64,000 nt of DNA from Parabacteroides timonensis (GCF_900128505.1 NZ_LT669941.1:1-64000), one strand, 5' to 3'; positions 52,576 through 62,769 are shown, counted from the first letter of the stretch. A program made the numbers and translations. Notes: a model not told the origin generated them from the letters alone.

Positions 52576-53802
52576 TCAGAGCCACTTCTTCAGCCTGGCC
52601 ATTGCCTCCAAAGTGTCGTCCCGGTCACCAAAGGCGGTGAGTCTCAGATAACCTTCGCCACTCGGGCCGAATCCTACGCCCGGTGTCCCAACTATATTGA
52701 CTTCGTAAAGCAACTTATCAAAGAATTTCCAGGAGGAGAGACCTTTCGGAGCTTTTACCCAGAGATAAGGAGCATTTTCACCACCCCATACCTTAAGACC
52801 GCAACCCTGGAGGCCTTCTTTCATAATACGTGCGTTAGTCATATAATAGTTGATCGTAGCCTTCACTTGTTCTTTTCCTTCCGGGGAGTAGACCGCTTCG
52901 GCACCCCGCTGGGTGATGTAGCTGGTCCCGTTGAATTTGGTCGTTTGACGGCGGTTCCATAGCTTGTTCAATTGTATCTTTTCACCGCCCAGCGTAAAGC
53001 CGTTCAGTTCTTTCGGTACAACCGTATATCCGCAACGTACTCCGGTGAAACCGGCGGTTTTCGAGAAGCTACGAAATTCGATGGCTACCTTTTTCGCCCC
53101 TTTGATTTCATAGATCGAGTGGGGGATATTCGGGTTCTGTATGTAAGCTTCGTAGGCTGAATCGTACATGATCAGTACATCATTTGCCAGCGCGTAGTTT
53201 ACCCATTTCTTCAACTCGTCTTTTGTCAGGCTTGTGCCTGTCGGGTTATTGGGGTAACAGAGGTAGAGGATATCCACCCGGCGGCTCGGAAGTTCGGGAA
53301 TGAAATCGTTTTCTTCCGTGCAGGGTATATAAACGACATCGCTCCATTTTCCGTTTTCCAACACTCCGGTACGTCCGCTCATGACGTTGGAATCTATATA
53401 GACAGGGTAGACCGGATCGAGCACCCCGATACTGTTATCGTGGCGGAGAATATCGCCTATATTTCCGCAATCGCTTTTGGCACCGTCACTGACGAAAACT
53501 TCGCCCGGCTCCATAAATATCCCGCGACTGGCATAATCATTCTTGATGATGGCGTCGATCAGGAAAGGATAACCCTGTTCGGGACCGTAGCCGTGGAAAT
53601 TCTCCTGGGTTGCCAGGTCGTCGACGGCTTTGTGCATCGCTTCGATAACGGCTGGTGCCAGTGGTTGTGTTACATCACCGATTCCCATGCGGATTATTTT
53701 TTCTTTAGGGTGCGTTATCTTGAAACTGTTTACTTTTTTCGCAATGTCGGAAAACAGGTAACTGTTCTGTAGTTTCAGGAAATGTTCGTTAATCAGTGCC
53801 AT
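52576..53802 (-). CDS. dapL: LL-diaminopimelate aminotransferase
   Basis: A 408-residue PLP enzyme that converts tetrahydrodipicolinate directly to LL-diaminopimelate. It opens with INEHFLKLQNSYLFSDIAKK. Class I/II motifs are CYPNNPTGTSLTKDELKKW, the PLP lysine in RSFSKTAGFTGVRCGY, and GFGPSGEGYLRLTAFGDRDD. It is followed by dapF on the same strand order (dapF upstream), giving two consecutive steps of lysine and cell-wall precursor synthesis. Confidence 0.95.
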   Translation of the reverse strand: MALINEHFLKLQNSYLFSDIAKKVNSFKITHPKEKIIRMGIGDVTQPLAPAVIEAMHKAVDDLATQENFHGYGPEQGYPFLIDAIIKNDYASRGIFMEPGEVFVSDGAKSDCGNIGDILRHDNSIGVLDPVYPVYIDSNVMSGRTGVLENGKWSDVVYIPCTEENDFIPELPSRRVDILYLCYPNNPTGTSLTKDELKKWVNYALANDVLIMYDSAYEAYIQNPNIPHSIYEIKGAKKVAIEFRSFSKTAGFTGVRCGYTVVPKELNGFTLGGEKIQLNKLWNRRQTTKFNGTSYITQRGAEAVYSPEGKEQVKATINYYMTNARIMKEGLQGCGLKVWGGENAPYLWVKAPKGLSSWKFFDKLLYEVNIVGTPGVGFGPSGEGYLRLTAFGDRDDTLEAMARLKKWL

Positions 53803-53860
53803 ATTCGTTCTGTTGTTTTATGTTGTTGTCTTGTGGAGACAGGGGGCGCCTGTCTTTTTG

Positions 53861-54670
53861 TTATACTTCTATTGTCCCTTCAAATACGGTGACTGCTCCT
53901 CCGGTCATATAGACTTTTCCATTGTCTTTATCCCAGTGGATGGTGAGCGGTCCACCGTCCATAATCACTTTTGTTTTACGTTGGGTCTTACCGCACACGA
54001 CCCCTGCGACGGCGGTTGCACAAGCACCTGTTCCGCAAGCCTGGGTAATCCCTGATCCCCGTTCCCATACCCTCATCCGGACTTCATCATCTTTTAAAAC
54101 CTGTACAAACTCAACATTTGTCCGGTCAGGGAAGAGGGGATGACATTCCAGCTTAGGTCCGATAGCCGGCAAGTCGATATCGTTTATATTAGTAACAAAA
54201 ATAACCAGGTGAGGGTTTCCTATCGACAGGATAGTGCCGGTATAGGTTTGTCCGTCGGCTTCCAGTTCAATGGATGGTTCAATTATTTCCGGGGTTCCCA
54301 TATCGACCGTTACTTCGGTTACGGTCCCGTTGGAAACCGTTAGTTGCAGAATCTTGATACCTGATAATGTTTCCAGTGTGACTATCTCTTTGTTGGTCAG
54401 TCCTGCTTCGTAAACATATTTACCAATACAACGGGAAGCATTTCCGCACATCATGGCTTCGGAACCGTCGGCATTGAATATCCGCATGCTGAAATCGGCT
54501 TTTTCCGATGAACCGATTAAAACCAATCCATCTGATCCGATACCTGTATGCAGTGCACTTAACTTAATGGCTAGCTCTTCTGGATTTTCCAGCGGATAAG
54601 CCATCGAGTTTACGTATATGTAGTCGTTACCGGCCCCGTGCATCTTTGTGAATCTAATTGGATTTGTCAT
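53861..54670 (-). CDS. dapF: Diaminopimelate epimerase
   Basis: A 269-residue PLP-independent epimerase making meso-diaminopimelate. The two catalytic Cys are C75 (EAMMCGNASRC) and the one in ITQACGTGACATAVAG. The start FTKMHGAGNDYIYV is diagnostic. It lies 58 bases upstream of dapL in the same direction. TATATTTG on the minus strand at 54719-54726 is a likely promoter element. Confidence 0.95.
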   Translation of the reverse strand: MTNPIRFTKMHGAGNDYIYVNSMAYPLENPEELAIKLSALHTGIGSDGLVLIGSSEKADFSMRIFNADGSEAMMCGNASRCIGKYVYEAGLTNKEIVTLETLSGIKILQLTVSNGTVTEVTVDMGTPEIIEPSIELEADGQTYTGTILSIGNPHLVIFVTNINDIDLPAIGPKLECHPLFPDRTNVEFVQVLKDDEVRMRVWERGSGITQACGTGACATAVAGVVCGKTQRKTKVIMDGGPLTIHWDKDNGKVYMTGGAVTVFEGTIEV

Positions 54671-54956
54671 TTCGATTGTTTAACTCCTTTGAATATTTCA
54701 TTTTGTTTTGTTATAATGCAAATATACGACGTTTTGGTATTTTATATACAATAAATGCATCTAAATGTTCTGTAAAACGATGTATGGCGATAGATTGTTT
54801 CAATAATCCCCTTTGTTTGTTATAAATTATAACTATATAACAACAAATAGAAGTATATTGTAAGTTGGCGTAAGTGAAAACTTGTTGAAATATCGTTAAA
54901 AGGAGACTTGTTATTCCTAGTAAGTATGACTATTTGTCAATGAAAGGAGATAAAAG

Positions 54957-55050
54957 AGACGCCATCCTGAACGAAAAGTAACTGAATCGTTCAAAATGAC
55001 GTCTATTTGTAAAAAGAACGGGAACTAAAAGATTACTCTTAGCTCCCGTT
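54957..55050 (-). terminator. Two hairpins downstream of the second susD
   Basis: Hairpin 1: arms 55017-55028 / 55039-55050 (one mismatch), followed on the minus strand by TTTTT. Hairpin 2: arms 54957-54974 / 54987-55004, about 15 of 18 pairs, followed by CTCTTTTAT. Both fit ends of the minus-strand susCD transcript. The rest of the gap 54671-55077 holds the dapF promoter element and no gene. Confidence 0.7.
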
Positions 55051-55077
55051 TTATTTAGTTAGTTGAAAAGGCTGTTT

Positions 55078-56790
55078 TTATAAGCCGGCTTGTGGGTCGA
55101 ATGTACCGTTTTCCCATCCTTTTGTTTGTTCCAGGTTGGGGTTATTGCTCATTTCGCTACGTTTCATCGGTAGGAAATACATATTTGTGTTGGCAATCAT
55201 CGGGGTATTATCGCGATCGAACAAATAAGTCGTATAACTACCGTCGGCTTGTTTATTCATCACCAGTGCATGACGTTTATCTTGGCCTACCATAAGCTTG
55301 TCGTAGATCATCCAGCGACGCAGATCCCACATACGCTTCTGTTCGAACAACAACTCGATGAAACGTTCTTCACGTACTGCTTCACGCATTTCATCCTGAT
55401 TCATATTCGGGTTTAATCCGTAAAGCATGCCTTTCAGTTCAGGATCGGAACTTGTCTCATTGATACCTGCACGTTCGCGGATTTGTTTCAGAACATCGAA
55501 TGCTTCACTTAGCTTACCAACTTCAACGGCGGCCTCTGCATAGTTCAGCATGACTTCAGCCAGGCGGATATCGATGTAGTCGGTACCGGATTTCTGACAA
55601 TCGGAAATGGAAATGCTTTCATCGATACCTTTCTTTGAGTAATAACCCGTTTTGGAACCAACGTTTTTACCGTAAGCATAATCGTTTTGTGCATTCTCAT
55701 TCAGTTCCATAACGGTATTGAAATAAGTAACACCCTGATATACTACTGTTGCATAGAAACGTTTGTCGCGATTCTTCCATAAGGTAAAGATGTCATTGCT
55801 TCCTTCTTTTTCCCAGTCGGCATAGGTATACGTTTTTCCATCTACGGTAGGGAAACGGTCGATCACTTCCTGAGTAGGATGATCACCTCCGGAATTGTTC
55901 ATAGAGAATGTGATCGGACGAACCTTTGCATCTCTGGTATGCGTGCGTGTCGGGTTTTCGTAGCGGATAGAGAAGATCACTTCCTGGTTCATTTCTTCCA
56001 GGAATAGTTTTCCATAATCACTATAAAGTGCGTGTCCCTGACCAATCAGATAATTAAGCGTTTCTTTGTTGTAATCATAAGCCGTCTGCCAATGTTCGCT
56101 ATTCTTATTCGGGTTGAATTGCGGGCTGGCACGGAATAAGAGAACACGACCGAGAAGCCCTTTTGCCGCTCCTTTTGTTGCACGTCCCAAATTATCACCA
56201 GAGTAGGAATCAGGCAGACTTTCAGCGCAGGCTTTCAGTTCGCTGATAATGAAATCAAAACAATCTTTGGTGGAAGCACGTTTTACGTACAGGTCGTCTG
56301 TCAATGCTTGCGGAACGGTGATCAGAGGAACACCTCCGTAACGTTTCACCATCTCAAAATAAATATACGCACGGACGAAGCGAGCCTCAGCGGTCAGACG
56401 ATCCGCCAACTCCCGGTCGATTGTACAAAGGTCCGTATTTTGTGCATTCTGTATAAAAGTGTTGCAATTACGGATATCTTTGTAGGGCCAGTACCAAGTT
56501 GGTGCAGAATCCCAGCTGGGTTTATCATCCCCGGCTTTGCTCATATCATCGGGAGTAGTTGTTCCGTTTGTCCAGCCTCCGCCTCCTGTTGCTTCATCGC
56601 TGGCATCAGCAAGGGCCGGATCCCAGCTGGGGATGGAAATATATAATGCGTTCAAAAAAGCGGTAGTCAGGGTTTCGTCTTCCCAAACCTGTTCTTCTGA
56701 GATGGAGCTCAGATCTTCCTTATCCAATATGCTGGAACAGGAAGAAAGTAATGCCAGAATAGTTGCGCATGTAATAAATATCTTTTTCAT
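55078..56790 (-). CDS. SusD/RagB-type glycan-binding lipoprotein
   Basis: A 570-residue surface lipoprotein. The signal MKKIFITCATILALLSSC gives a lipidated Cys18. The core has LTAEARFVRAYIYFEMVKRYGG, ATKGAAKGLLGRVLLF and the C-terminal REAVREERFIELLFEQKRMWDLRRW. It pairs with the SusC encoded 18 bases upstream in a second uptake module unrelated in detail to the first. Confidence 0.95.
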   Translation of the reverse strand: MKKIFITCATILALLSSCSSILDKEDLSSISEEQVWEDETLTTAFLNALYISIPSWDPALADASDEATGGGGWTNGTTTPDDMSKAGDDKPSWDSAPTWYWPYKDIRNCNTFIQNAQNTDLCTIDRELADRLTAEARFVRAYIYFEMVKRYGGVPLITVPQALTDDLYVKRASTKDCFDFIISELKACAESLPDSYSGDNLGRATKGAAKGLLGRVLLFRASPQFNPNKNSEHWQTAYDYNKETLNYLIGQGHALYSDYGKLFLEEMNQEVIFSIRYENPTRTHTRDAKVRPITFSMNNSGGDHPTQEVIDRFPTVDGKTYTYADWEKEGSNDIFTLWKNRDKRFYATVVYQGVTYFNTVMELNENAQNDYAYGKNVGSKTGYYSKKGIDESISISDCQKSGTDYIDIRLAEVMLNYAEAAVEVGKLSEAFDVLKQIRERAGINETSSDPELKGMLYGLNPNMNQDEMREAVREERFIELLFEQKRMWDLRRWMIYDKLMVGQDKRHALVMNKQADGSYTTYLFDRDNTPMIANTNMYFLPMKRSEMSNNPNLEQTKGWENGTFDPQAGL

Positions 56791-56808
56791 ATCGAATTAC
56801 TCAAATTG

Positions 56809-59800
56809 TTAGAAACTTACATTAATTCCAAAGTTGAAGCTCTTAGTGAGCGGGTATTGGTAAGCACCACGGTCACCACTGTTTTCAGGATCATAGATAC
56901 CGATGTGATCAAATACAAACAAGTTGGTACCTGATACATAGACGCGGCAACGATCTACACCGATTGCACCCATCCATTGTTTAGGCAACGTATAACCGAT
57001 CTCGATGTTCTTGCAACGGAAATAGTTTCCGTTCATCAACCAGAATGATGATTCCTGGCTATTGGCTCCTATTGAACCTGTACCACCGACACGGGGATAT
57101 TTACCATTGATGTTATCGGGAGAATAAGCATCTGTCCATATATTCAATACCGTCTGTTCTGTCCATGTGTCGCCACGGTTCGGGAACATGATTGCACGAT
57201 GGCCAACTCCCTGGAAAAAGGCGGTGAAGTCAATGCCTTTCCATTCGCCTCCCAGACTCATACCGTAAATGATTTCAGGATCCTTGCTATACAGGGAAAG
57301 AACGGTTTTATCGTTTCCGTCAACAATACCGTCAGGACCACCGACGCCACCTGCTCCGTTGATGTCTTTCAGGATAATATCGCCTTTCGACCAGTCGAAT
57401 CCACCGTTATATTGCGGCAGGCCAACCAGGTCCGCATCTGTGCGGGCAATACCGTCTGCAAGATAACCAGTGATATATTTGATAGGCCGGCCGGTTTTTA
57501 ATTCCCATTCGTAAGCATTTGCCGACTCATCGATCTTTGTATAATGGTTGCGTGCGAAAGAGAAGTTTCCTGACACATAATAAGTGAAGTTTCCTATTTT
57601 GTTATCATGGCGCACTAAGAACTCACAACCCTGGTTTACCATTTCCGCATAGTTTTCTTTGGGAAGCGTAGCTCCGAATGTTCCCGGGATGGTACGGACA
57701 CGATCCATCAGGATATCTGAAGTCTTTTTATGGAAATAGTCAAATTCAAAACTTAATAAACCATTCCACAGACCTAAGTCGAAACCGACGTCGGCAGTAG
57801 TTGTTGTTTCCCAAGTAATACCCAAGCTGGGGTAAACACCCGGAAGGATACCTGTTGCACCGGTACCGAATACGACATTGGTCGGGATTTTGTCTGTTTG
57901 TGTTGTGAATTTACTGAGATATTGATAGTAAGCAACATCGTCGCCACCATCGTTACCTAATGTACCATAAGATGCACGGAGTTTCAGGTTATTGATAAAG
58001 TTCAGTTTCTCATTGGCTTTGAAGAAGCTCTCTTCCGTAATACGCCAACCGGCAGATACTGACGGGAAGAATCCCCAACGTTTGCCCGGAATCCATTTTA
58101 CTGATGAATCATAACGGAAGTTTGCTTCCAGTAAATAGCGGTTGTCGAATCCATAATTGATACGGCCTACATAACCGATACGTCCGATTTCCGATTCATT
58201 ACCATCGGCGTCTTTCCATTGGCTATCTGCGCTACCGGCAAACAATTGTTCCAGGGAAGGGGAAAGTAACTCTTTGCGTTGTGCCCAGAATTTATCACCC
58301 CATTCTTCATATTGTTCATACAGGAACATGGCACCGATATCATGTTTGCCGAATGTACGGTTATAGTTCAATTGCAAGTTCAGTGTATAAGCACTGGTTT
58401 CGTTGAAATCTTTCCGGACGAAGTTACCATTTTCTGTTCTTGTACGGGTACCGACCACCGGAGCGTCATCGCGGATGATATGATTATGTTCGCCTGTTGT
58501 TTCATGAATATATAATGTATATTTCTTTCCTGCCTGTTTTTCATTTTCATAATACCGGCGGTAGTTGAACATTGCATTGGCCGTCAGACCTTCTACCCAG
58601 GGAATATCCCATTTAGCACTCAGTTTTGTATTCAATGTACTATGTTTCTTTGATACATGACCATTCTTGATTGCTTCCAGGATGTTCCAGTTATAAATAG
58701 TCGCGTTTGGCTGGCCATTGATATAAGCCGGTTCTGTCGACGGGAAATTCAATAAGGCACGATACATGTCGTTCATCAATTCCTTATCTGAGTCATGAGG
58801 CCAATACGGTGTGCGCTGGTCGCTCATATTACCGTCCACATCCAGTCCGATTGTAAAGTTGTCGGCAATTTTGGCATCCACGTTGGAACGGAAGCTATAA
58901 CGTTTGAAATCCAGATTGTCGAATGTACCGCTTTGTTGGTAGTAACCTGCAGACATATAGTAATTAATACGGTCGCTACCACCATTTACGCTGAGGTTAT
59001 GTTGTGTGGTGAACGGATTTTTCCAGGCAAGGTCGAACCAGTCTGTACTATGTGTCTTGAAATATTCCTGTTCGTCGGCTGTATAGTAACGAGAGTCTGT
59101 TTCAGGAATACCATTGTACATAAATTGATTATTTAAGTACACTGTTCTGTCATAGGCATTCATCACTTCCGGTGTACGGGTAGGGCGATCTGTACCGAAC
59201 AATCCTGAGTAACTGAATTGTGGTTTCTGGTTCTTACCGCGTTTGGTCGAAACAACGATTACACCGTTGGATGCACGCGAACCGTAAACGGCGGCCGATG
59301 CAGCATCTTTCAATACGGAGATGTTTTCGATCGTATTCGGATCTAAAGCATCGAAGTCGGCTTTTTCACGAACGACACCGTCGATCACATAAGTCGGATT
59401 CGTATTATTCGGAGTATTGACACCACGAATGGTGATGGGGGAGGATACACCCGGCATACCGGATTTGTTGTAGGAGAAGATACCCGGCATACGTCCTGCC
59501 ATTGCATTTGAGATATTAGACACCGGGATAGTGGCAATATTATCAGCGGAGATAGTGGCAACAGATCCGGTCAGGTTCATTTTCTTCTGCGTACCGTAAC
59601 CGATAACGACGACTTCGTCCAGCTTCTGCGTATCTTCCCGTAGGTTGATTGTGAAATCGGTTTGTCCTTCTACTTTTATGGTTTGAGGCAGATAGCCGAT
59701 AAATGAGATTTGCAAGGTCGCATTTTCCGGAACCTCCAGACTAAAACGACCGTCCATATCGGTGATTGTGCCAATAGTAGTACCGTTGACAGAAACGTTG

Positions 59801-60252
59801 GCACCGGTGATAGGTCCTAACTGATCGTTGACAACCCCTTTGATCGTTTTTGATTTCTGCTGAGTAGCTTCTGCTACCATATTTTTCGGACGTAGAATGA
59901 TTTGTTTGTCATTGACGCTATATTCAATGTTTGCGGCTTTACAAATTTCATTCAAAATAGTTTCGATCGATTTCTCCTTTACTTTAATGTTTACTTTACG
60001 GTCAACATTAATAAGTTGACTATTGTACATAAAATAAAAGTCGGAACTTTCTTCGATTTCCTGTAAGACTTGCTCTACAGAAGCATTCCTCATGTCCAAA
60101 GAAATTCTAGCAGACTGGGAGTACAATGAGCTTGCACTTGCCGTGCTTAAAAAGCAAGTCAAACATAATGTTGCAAGTTTCATACGCATTGGAATTTTTG
60201 GTAATAAGTCAAAATTTGACTTAAAACCTTCTGGGTTTGATAAATTCTTCAT
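56809..60252 (-). CDS. SusC/RagA-type TonB-dependent transporter with STN domain
   Basis: A 1147-residue outer-membrane transporter. A basic leader precedes the signal helix (MRMKLATLCLTCFLSTASAS), then the STN domain (ISLDMRNASVEQVLQEIEES), a carboxypeptidase-like repeat (GVVNDQLGPITGANVSVNG), and DEVVVIGYGTQ. The plug (ISVLKDAASAAVYGSRASNGV) and a barrel ending GINVSF follow. The first 21 residues may be a leader extension common in FecR-controlled SusC; Met22 or Met24 are alternative starts. It is regulated with the sigma/FecR genes upstream. Confidence 0.95.
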   Translation of the reverse strand: MKNLSNPEGFKSNFDLLPKIPMRMKLATLCLTCFLSTASASSLYSQSARISLDMRNASVEQVLQEIEESSDFYFMYNSQLINVDRKVNIKVKEKSIETILNEICKAANIEYSVNDKQIILRPKNMVAEATQQKSKTIKGVVNDQLGPITGANVSVNGTTIGTITDMDGRFSLEVPENATLQISFIGYLPQTIKVEGQTDFTINLREDTQKLDEVVVIGYGTQKKMNLTGSVATISADNIATIPVSNISNAMAGRMPGIFSYNKSGMPGVSSPITIRGVNTPNNTNPTYVIDGVVREKADFDALDPNTIENISVLKDAASAAVYGSRASNGVIVVSTKRGKNQKPQFSYSGLFGTDRPTRTPEVMNAYDRTVYLNNQFMYNGIPETDSRYYTADEQEYFKTHSTDWFDLAWKNPFTTQHNLSVNGGSDRINYYMSAGYYQQSGTFDNLDFKRYSFRSNVDAKIADNFTIGLDVDGNMSDQRTPYWPHDSDKELMNDMYRALLNFPSTEPAYINGQPNATIYNWNILEAIKNGHVSKKHSTLNTKLSAKWDIPWVEGLTANAMFNYRRYYENEKQAGKKYTLYIHETTGEHNHIIRDDAPVVGTRTRTENGNFVRKDFNETSAYTLNLQLNYNRTFGKHDIGAMFLYEQYEEWGDKFWAQRKELLSPSLEQLFAGSADSQWKDADGNESEIGRIGYVGRINYGFDNRYLLEANFRYDSSVKWIPGKRWGFFPSVSAGWRITEESFFKANEKLNFINNLKLRASYGTLGNDGGDDVAYYQYLSKFTTQTDKIPTNVVFGTGATGILPGVYPSLGITWETTTTADVGFDLGLWNGLLSFEFDYFHKKTSDILMDRVRTIPGTFGATLPKENYAEMVNQGCEFLVRHDNKIGNFTYYVSGNFSFARNHYTKIDESANAYEWELKTGRPIKYITGYLADGIARTDADLVGLPQYNGGFDWSKGDIILKDINGAGGVGGPDGIVDGNDKTVLSLYSKDPEIIYGMSLGGEWKGIDFTAFFQGVGHRAIMFPNRGDTWTEQTVLNIWTDAYSPDNINGKYPRVGGTGSIGANSQESSFWLMNGNYFRCKNIEIGYTLPKQWMGAIGVDRCRVYVSGTNLFVFDHIGIYDPENSGDRGAYQYPLTKSFNFGINVSF

Positions 60253-60459
60253 AAATTCACATTATCAAATTTAATTAGGTTTGAAAAATAACTTGGTTGG
60301 GGATTACCATTCGTCAGGTGAGATTTTCGGATTGGTAATTCTTTTGATTGAAGCAGGAAAATGTGACCAGCATTTTTCTGCTTTTCTTTTAGGTGACTCT
60401 TTTCATATAATACTTCTTTTAAGTTAACGTTTATGACATTTGTTTTTATTTTTATATTA

Positions 60460-60487
60460 GACGTAGCGTGCGGGCAGACACCCTATG
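60460..60487 (-). promoter_or_regulatory. Candidate ECF-sigma promoter motif before susC
   Basis: On the minus strand CATAGGGT, 14 bases, TACGTC. The same pair occurs before fecR and the sigma gene. It lies about 210 bases upstream of the susC start, leaving a long leader with a possible hairpin. The gap 60253-60528 has no gene. Confidence 0.6.
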
Positions 60488-60528
60488 GGAAAATTGGCTT
60501 TTTTTGTTTTTTTCTTGTTATGTGATTT

Positions 60529-61551
60529 TTACTTTATTGTTTTTATTATAACTGTGCGTCGTGAATACGTAAAATCAGCGGTTTGCTTCGGCTCTATTAC
60601 GGTACATTTTATAGGTGCCGTTTTTTCTAACAGGAGTAAAACATCATTGAGTGTTTCTGTTGTGAATGTGGCAGAGTATTTATAGTCATATAGCTCTTCT
60701 CCTTCCAATTTGATATCTACATTAAAATGCCGGGCGAGCCGTTGTACGATTTCATTCATGTTGGCACGTCTGAATATCATTTTACCATCTTTCCATGAAG
60801 TTTCTACTGCCAGATTGACTTTATCAACTTCCATTCTGCTGGTATTCTTATAATATATCACCTGTTCTCCCGGATGTAATGTTCTGGAGATTGGTTGTCC
60901 AATTTCAGATACTTCCACATGGCCTTTTGCCAAGGTAGCTTCTATTTTATTCTCATCTTCATAGGCTTTCACGTTGAATTCAGTCCCATAGGCGCTAACT
61001 TGTAAACCATTGGATGTTACTACATCGAAACGGTTTGATTTATCAGATGTTACTTTAAAATAAGCCTCTCCGGTCAGTTGTACATTTCTTTTATTATTGG
61101 TAAAGCGTTTAGGATAAGAGATGGAAGAGCCGGAGTTTAACCATACTTCAGAACCATCGGGAAGCGTAACTTTAGATATTAAGCCATAAGCAGAGCTTAA
61201 CTCTACTTGTTCGACTGGAATATTGTTCCATTCTTTCAGTGTATCATACAAGGTATAAGTTGCGATTAGAACCGGAATCAATAATACAGCTGCTGCTGTC
61301 CGGATAAAACTCAAGACTTTCTTTTTATATTTATCTGTTGCAATTTGTTTTGAGATTTTTTTCCAGTTCTGTTGAGTGTTTATCTGTTTATGTAATTTGA
61401 GTTCGGCCGTGGTTTCCCAGATGAAACGAATGTCATCTACTTCTTTTTTGAAGTCGAGAGAAGATTGCATTTGTTGGTCGAAAGCTATTCTTTCTTCTAT
61501 GGAAAGCTTACCTTCAAGATATGCTATTATATGTTCTGTATGAATGTCCAC
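60529..61551 (-). CDS. FecR-family anti-sigma factor
   Basis: A 340-residue membrane protein. The cytoplasmic part (AYLEGKLSIEERIAFDQQM) is followed by one helix (FIRTAAAVLLIPVLIATYTL), the FecR domain (VTLPDGSEVWLNSGSSISYPKRF, SAYGTEFNVKAYED) and a DUF4974-like end (RRANMNEIVQRLARHFNVDI). It relays the SusC signal to the sigma factor encoded 64 bases upstream. A copy of the CATAGGGT/TACGTC motif lies directly before it. Confidence 0.92.
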   Translation of the reverse strand: MDIHTEHIIAYLEGKLSIEERIAFDQQMQSSLDFKKEVDDIRFIWETTAELKLHKQINTQQNWKKISKQIATDKYKKKVLSFIRTAAAVLLIPVLIATYTLYDTLKEWNNIPVEQVELSSAYGLISKVTLPDGSEVWLNSGSSISYPKRFTNNKRNVQLTGEAYFKVTSDKSNRFDVVTSNGLQVSAYGTEFNVKAYEDENKIEATLAKGHVEVSEIGQPISRTLHPGEQVIYYKNTSRMEVDKVNLAVETSWKDGKMIFRRANMNEIVQRLARHFNVDIKLEGEELYDYKYSATFTTETLNDVLLLLEKTAPIKCTVIEPKQTADFTYSRRTVIIKTIK

Positions 61552-61570
61552 TTTTGCTTTTTATAAATTA

Positions 61571-61597
61571 GACGTATACTATGAAAGATACCCTATG
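61571..61597 (-). promoter_or_regulatory. Candidate ECF-sigma promoter motif before fecR
   Basis: CATAGGGT (61590-61597), 13 bases, TACGTC (61571-61576) on the minus strand, 19 bases before the fecR start codon. Confidence 0.6.
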
Positions 61598-61615
61598 TTA
61601 AATAGTGTTTTTGTA

Positions 61616-62194
61616 TTACCAAAGTAGAAGAAGTACAAGGGGAAGATAGTCTTTTAATTCGATTCGGAGATGTTTTAGTGCTTTTGTCATATAAGCTTCA
61701 ACCGTCTTGACTGAAATATTATATTCAGCGGCGATTTCTGTATAAGTCATGCCATCGAATCTGTTTTTTTCAAAAACGGTTCTGATATTATCCGGAAGTT
61801 TAGCTAATGCGGCCGATAACATCTGTTCCAGTTCGATAGTCGAATAAATATCTCCGGTAGTATATTGTAAAGCATTATTTTCGATCTCTTTTTGTTGCCA
61901 GTTTTGTTCTGTTTCCTGTTTGCGTAGAAAATCTATACAGGAATTTTTGACACTGGTGATAAGAAAGTTACGACTGGAAGTACTGATCTCGATATTTTTT
62001 CTGTTTTTCCATATTTTGAAAAAGGTTTCCTGTACGATGTCTTCACATGTCTCCCAACGGTCCACATATCTATGAGCGAAGACACATAAAGGAGAGAAAA
62101 ACTGGAAAAAAAGAGTACGAAATGCTATTTCATCATCTTTGATCGCAATTTTCCAAAATAAACTGTCGATAGTACTAAATTCCTTTTCCTTCAT
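61616..62194 (-). CDS. ECF RNA polymerase sigma factor (SusC/D-linked)
   Basis: A 192-residue ECF sigma. Region 2 includes LCVFAHRYVDRWETCEDIVQ and ETFFKIWKNR. Region 4 is LAKLPDNIRTVFEKNRFDGMTY followed by EIAAEYNISVKTVEAYMTKALKH (helix-turn-helix AAEYNISVKTVEAYM). It ends in a hydrophobic tail (LVLLLLW). With fecR, susC and susD downstream it forms a signalling uptake module, and its own upstream region carries the shared bipartite motif, suggesting autoregulation. Confidence 0.92.
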   Translation of the reverse strand: MKEKEFSTIDSLFWKIAIKDDEIAFRTLFFQFFSPLCVFAHRYVDRWETCEDIVQETFFKIWKNRKNIEISTSSRNFLITSVKNSCIDFLRKQETEQNWQQKEIENNALQYTTGDIYSTIELEQMLSAALAKLPDNIRTVFEKNRFDGMTYTEIAAEYNISVKTVEAYMTKALKHLRIELKDYLPLVLLLLW

Positions 62195-62335
62195 TTTTGT
62201 TTATAGCGGGAAAACTATGATTTTTAAATAGTACGTAGTTCTTAAAGAACTCAAGTAAAAAAAGTCTATTTAATAGTTCGAATCCTTCATATTCTCGGTC
62301 ATAATATTAGCAAAGTATCTAAACATTGAATAATT

Positions 62336-62363
62336 GACGTATGAAAGTGGAGAATACCCTATG
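62336..62363 (-). promoter_or_regulatory. Candidate ECF-sigma promoter motif before the sigma gene
   Basis: CATAGGGT (62356-62363), 14 bases, TACGTC (62336-62341) on the minus strand, about 140 bases before the sigma start. Confidence 0.6.
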
Positions 62364-62367
62364 ATTA

Positions 62368-62398
62368 TTTGAAAAAACAACAGTATCAGTTATCTTTA
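62368..62398 (+). promoter_or_regulatory. Promoter of the cupin gene
   Basis: TTTG (62368-62371), exactly 19 bases, then TATCTTTA (62391-62398), one base off TAnnTTTG, 32 bases before the start codon. Confidence 0.6.
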
Positions 62399-62430
62399 CC
62401 ATTTGAATAAAGAATTAAAAAGAAAAGTTT

Positions 62431-62769
62431 ATGAAACAGGAAAGTGTTAATTTTCAGTTCGAAAATGGAATAGAATGGCAGGATCTCGGTGGAGGTGTGC
62501 AACGTCAGATCATGGGATACAATGATAACATAATGATGGTGAAGGTTAAATTTGAAACCGGGGCGATAGGTGCTCCACACGTGCATCCCCATTCGCAGGT
62601 TACTTACGTGGTAAGTGGCGTTTTCAAATTTATGACGGATGGAGAAACACAAATTGTGAGAGCAGGGGACGGGGTTTATATGAAACCGGATGTTATGCAT
62701 GGCTGTGAATGCCTGGAAGCCGGTATTTTGATCGACACTTTCAATCCCTTGAGAGAAGATTTTCTGTAA
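62431..62769 (+). CDS. Cupin-domain protein
   Basis: A 112-residue single-domain cupin. Motif 1 is GAPHVHPHSQVTYVVSGVF with the metal-binding His residues, and motif 2 is VYMKPDVMHGCECLEAG. It could bind a metal and a small ligand; members include dioxygenases, isomerases and sensors, so the activity is open. It is divergent from the sigma gene and convergent with asnB. Confidence 0.88.
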   Translation: MKQESVNFQFENGIEWQDLGGGVQRQIMGYNDNIMMVKVKFETGAIGAPHVHPHSQVTYVVSGVFKFMTDGETQIVRAGDGVYMKPDVMHGCECLEAGILIDTFNPLREDFL

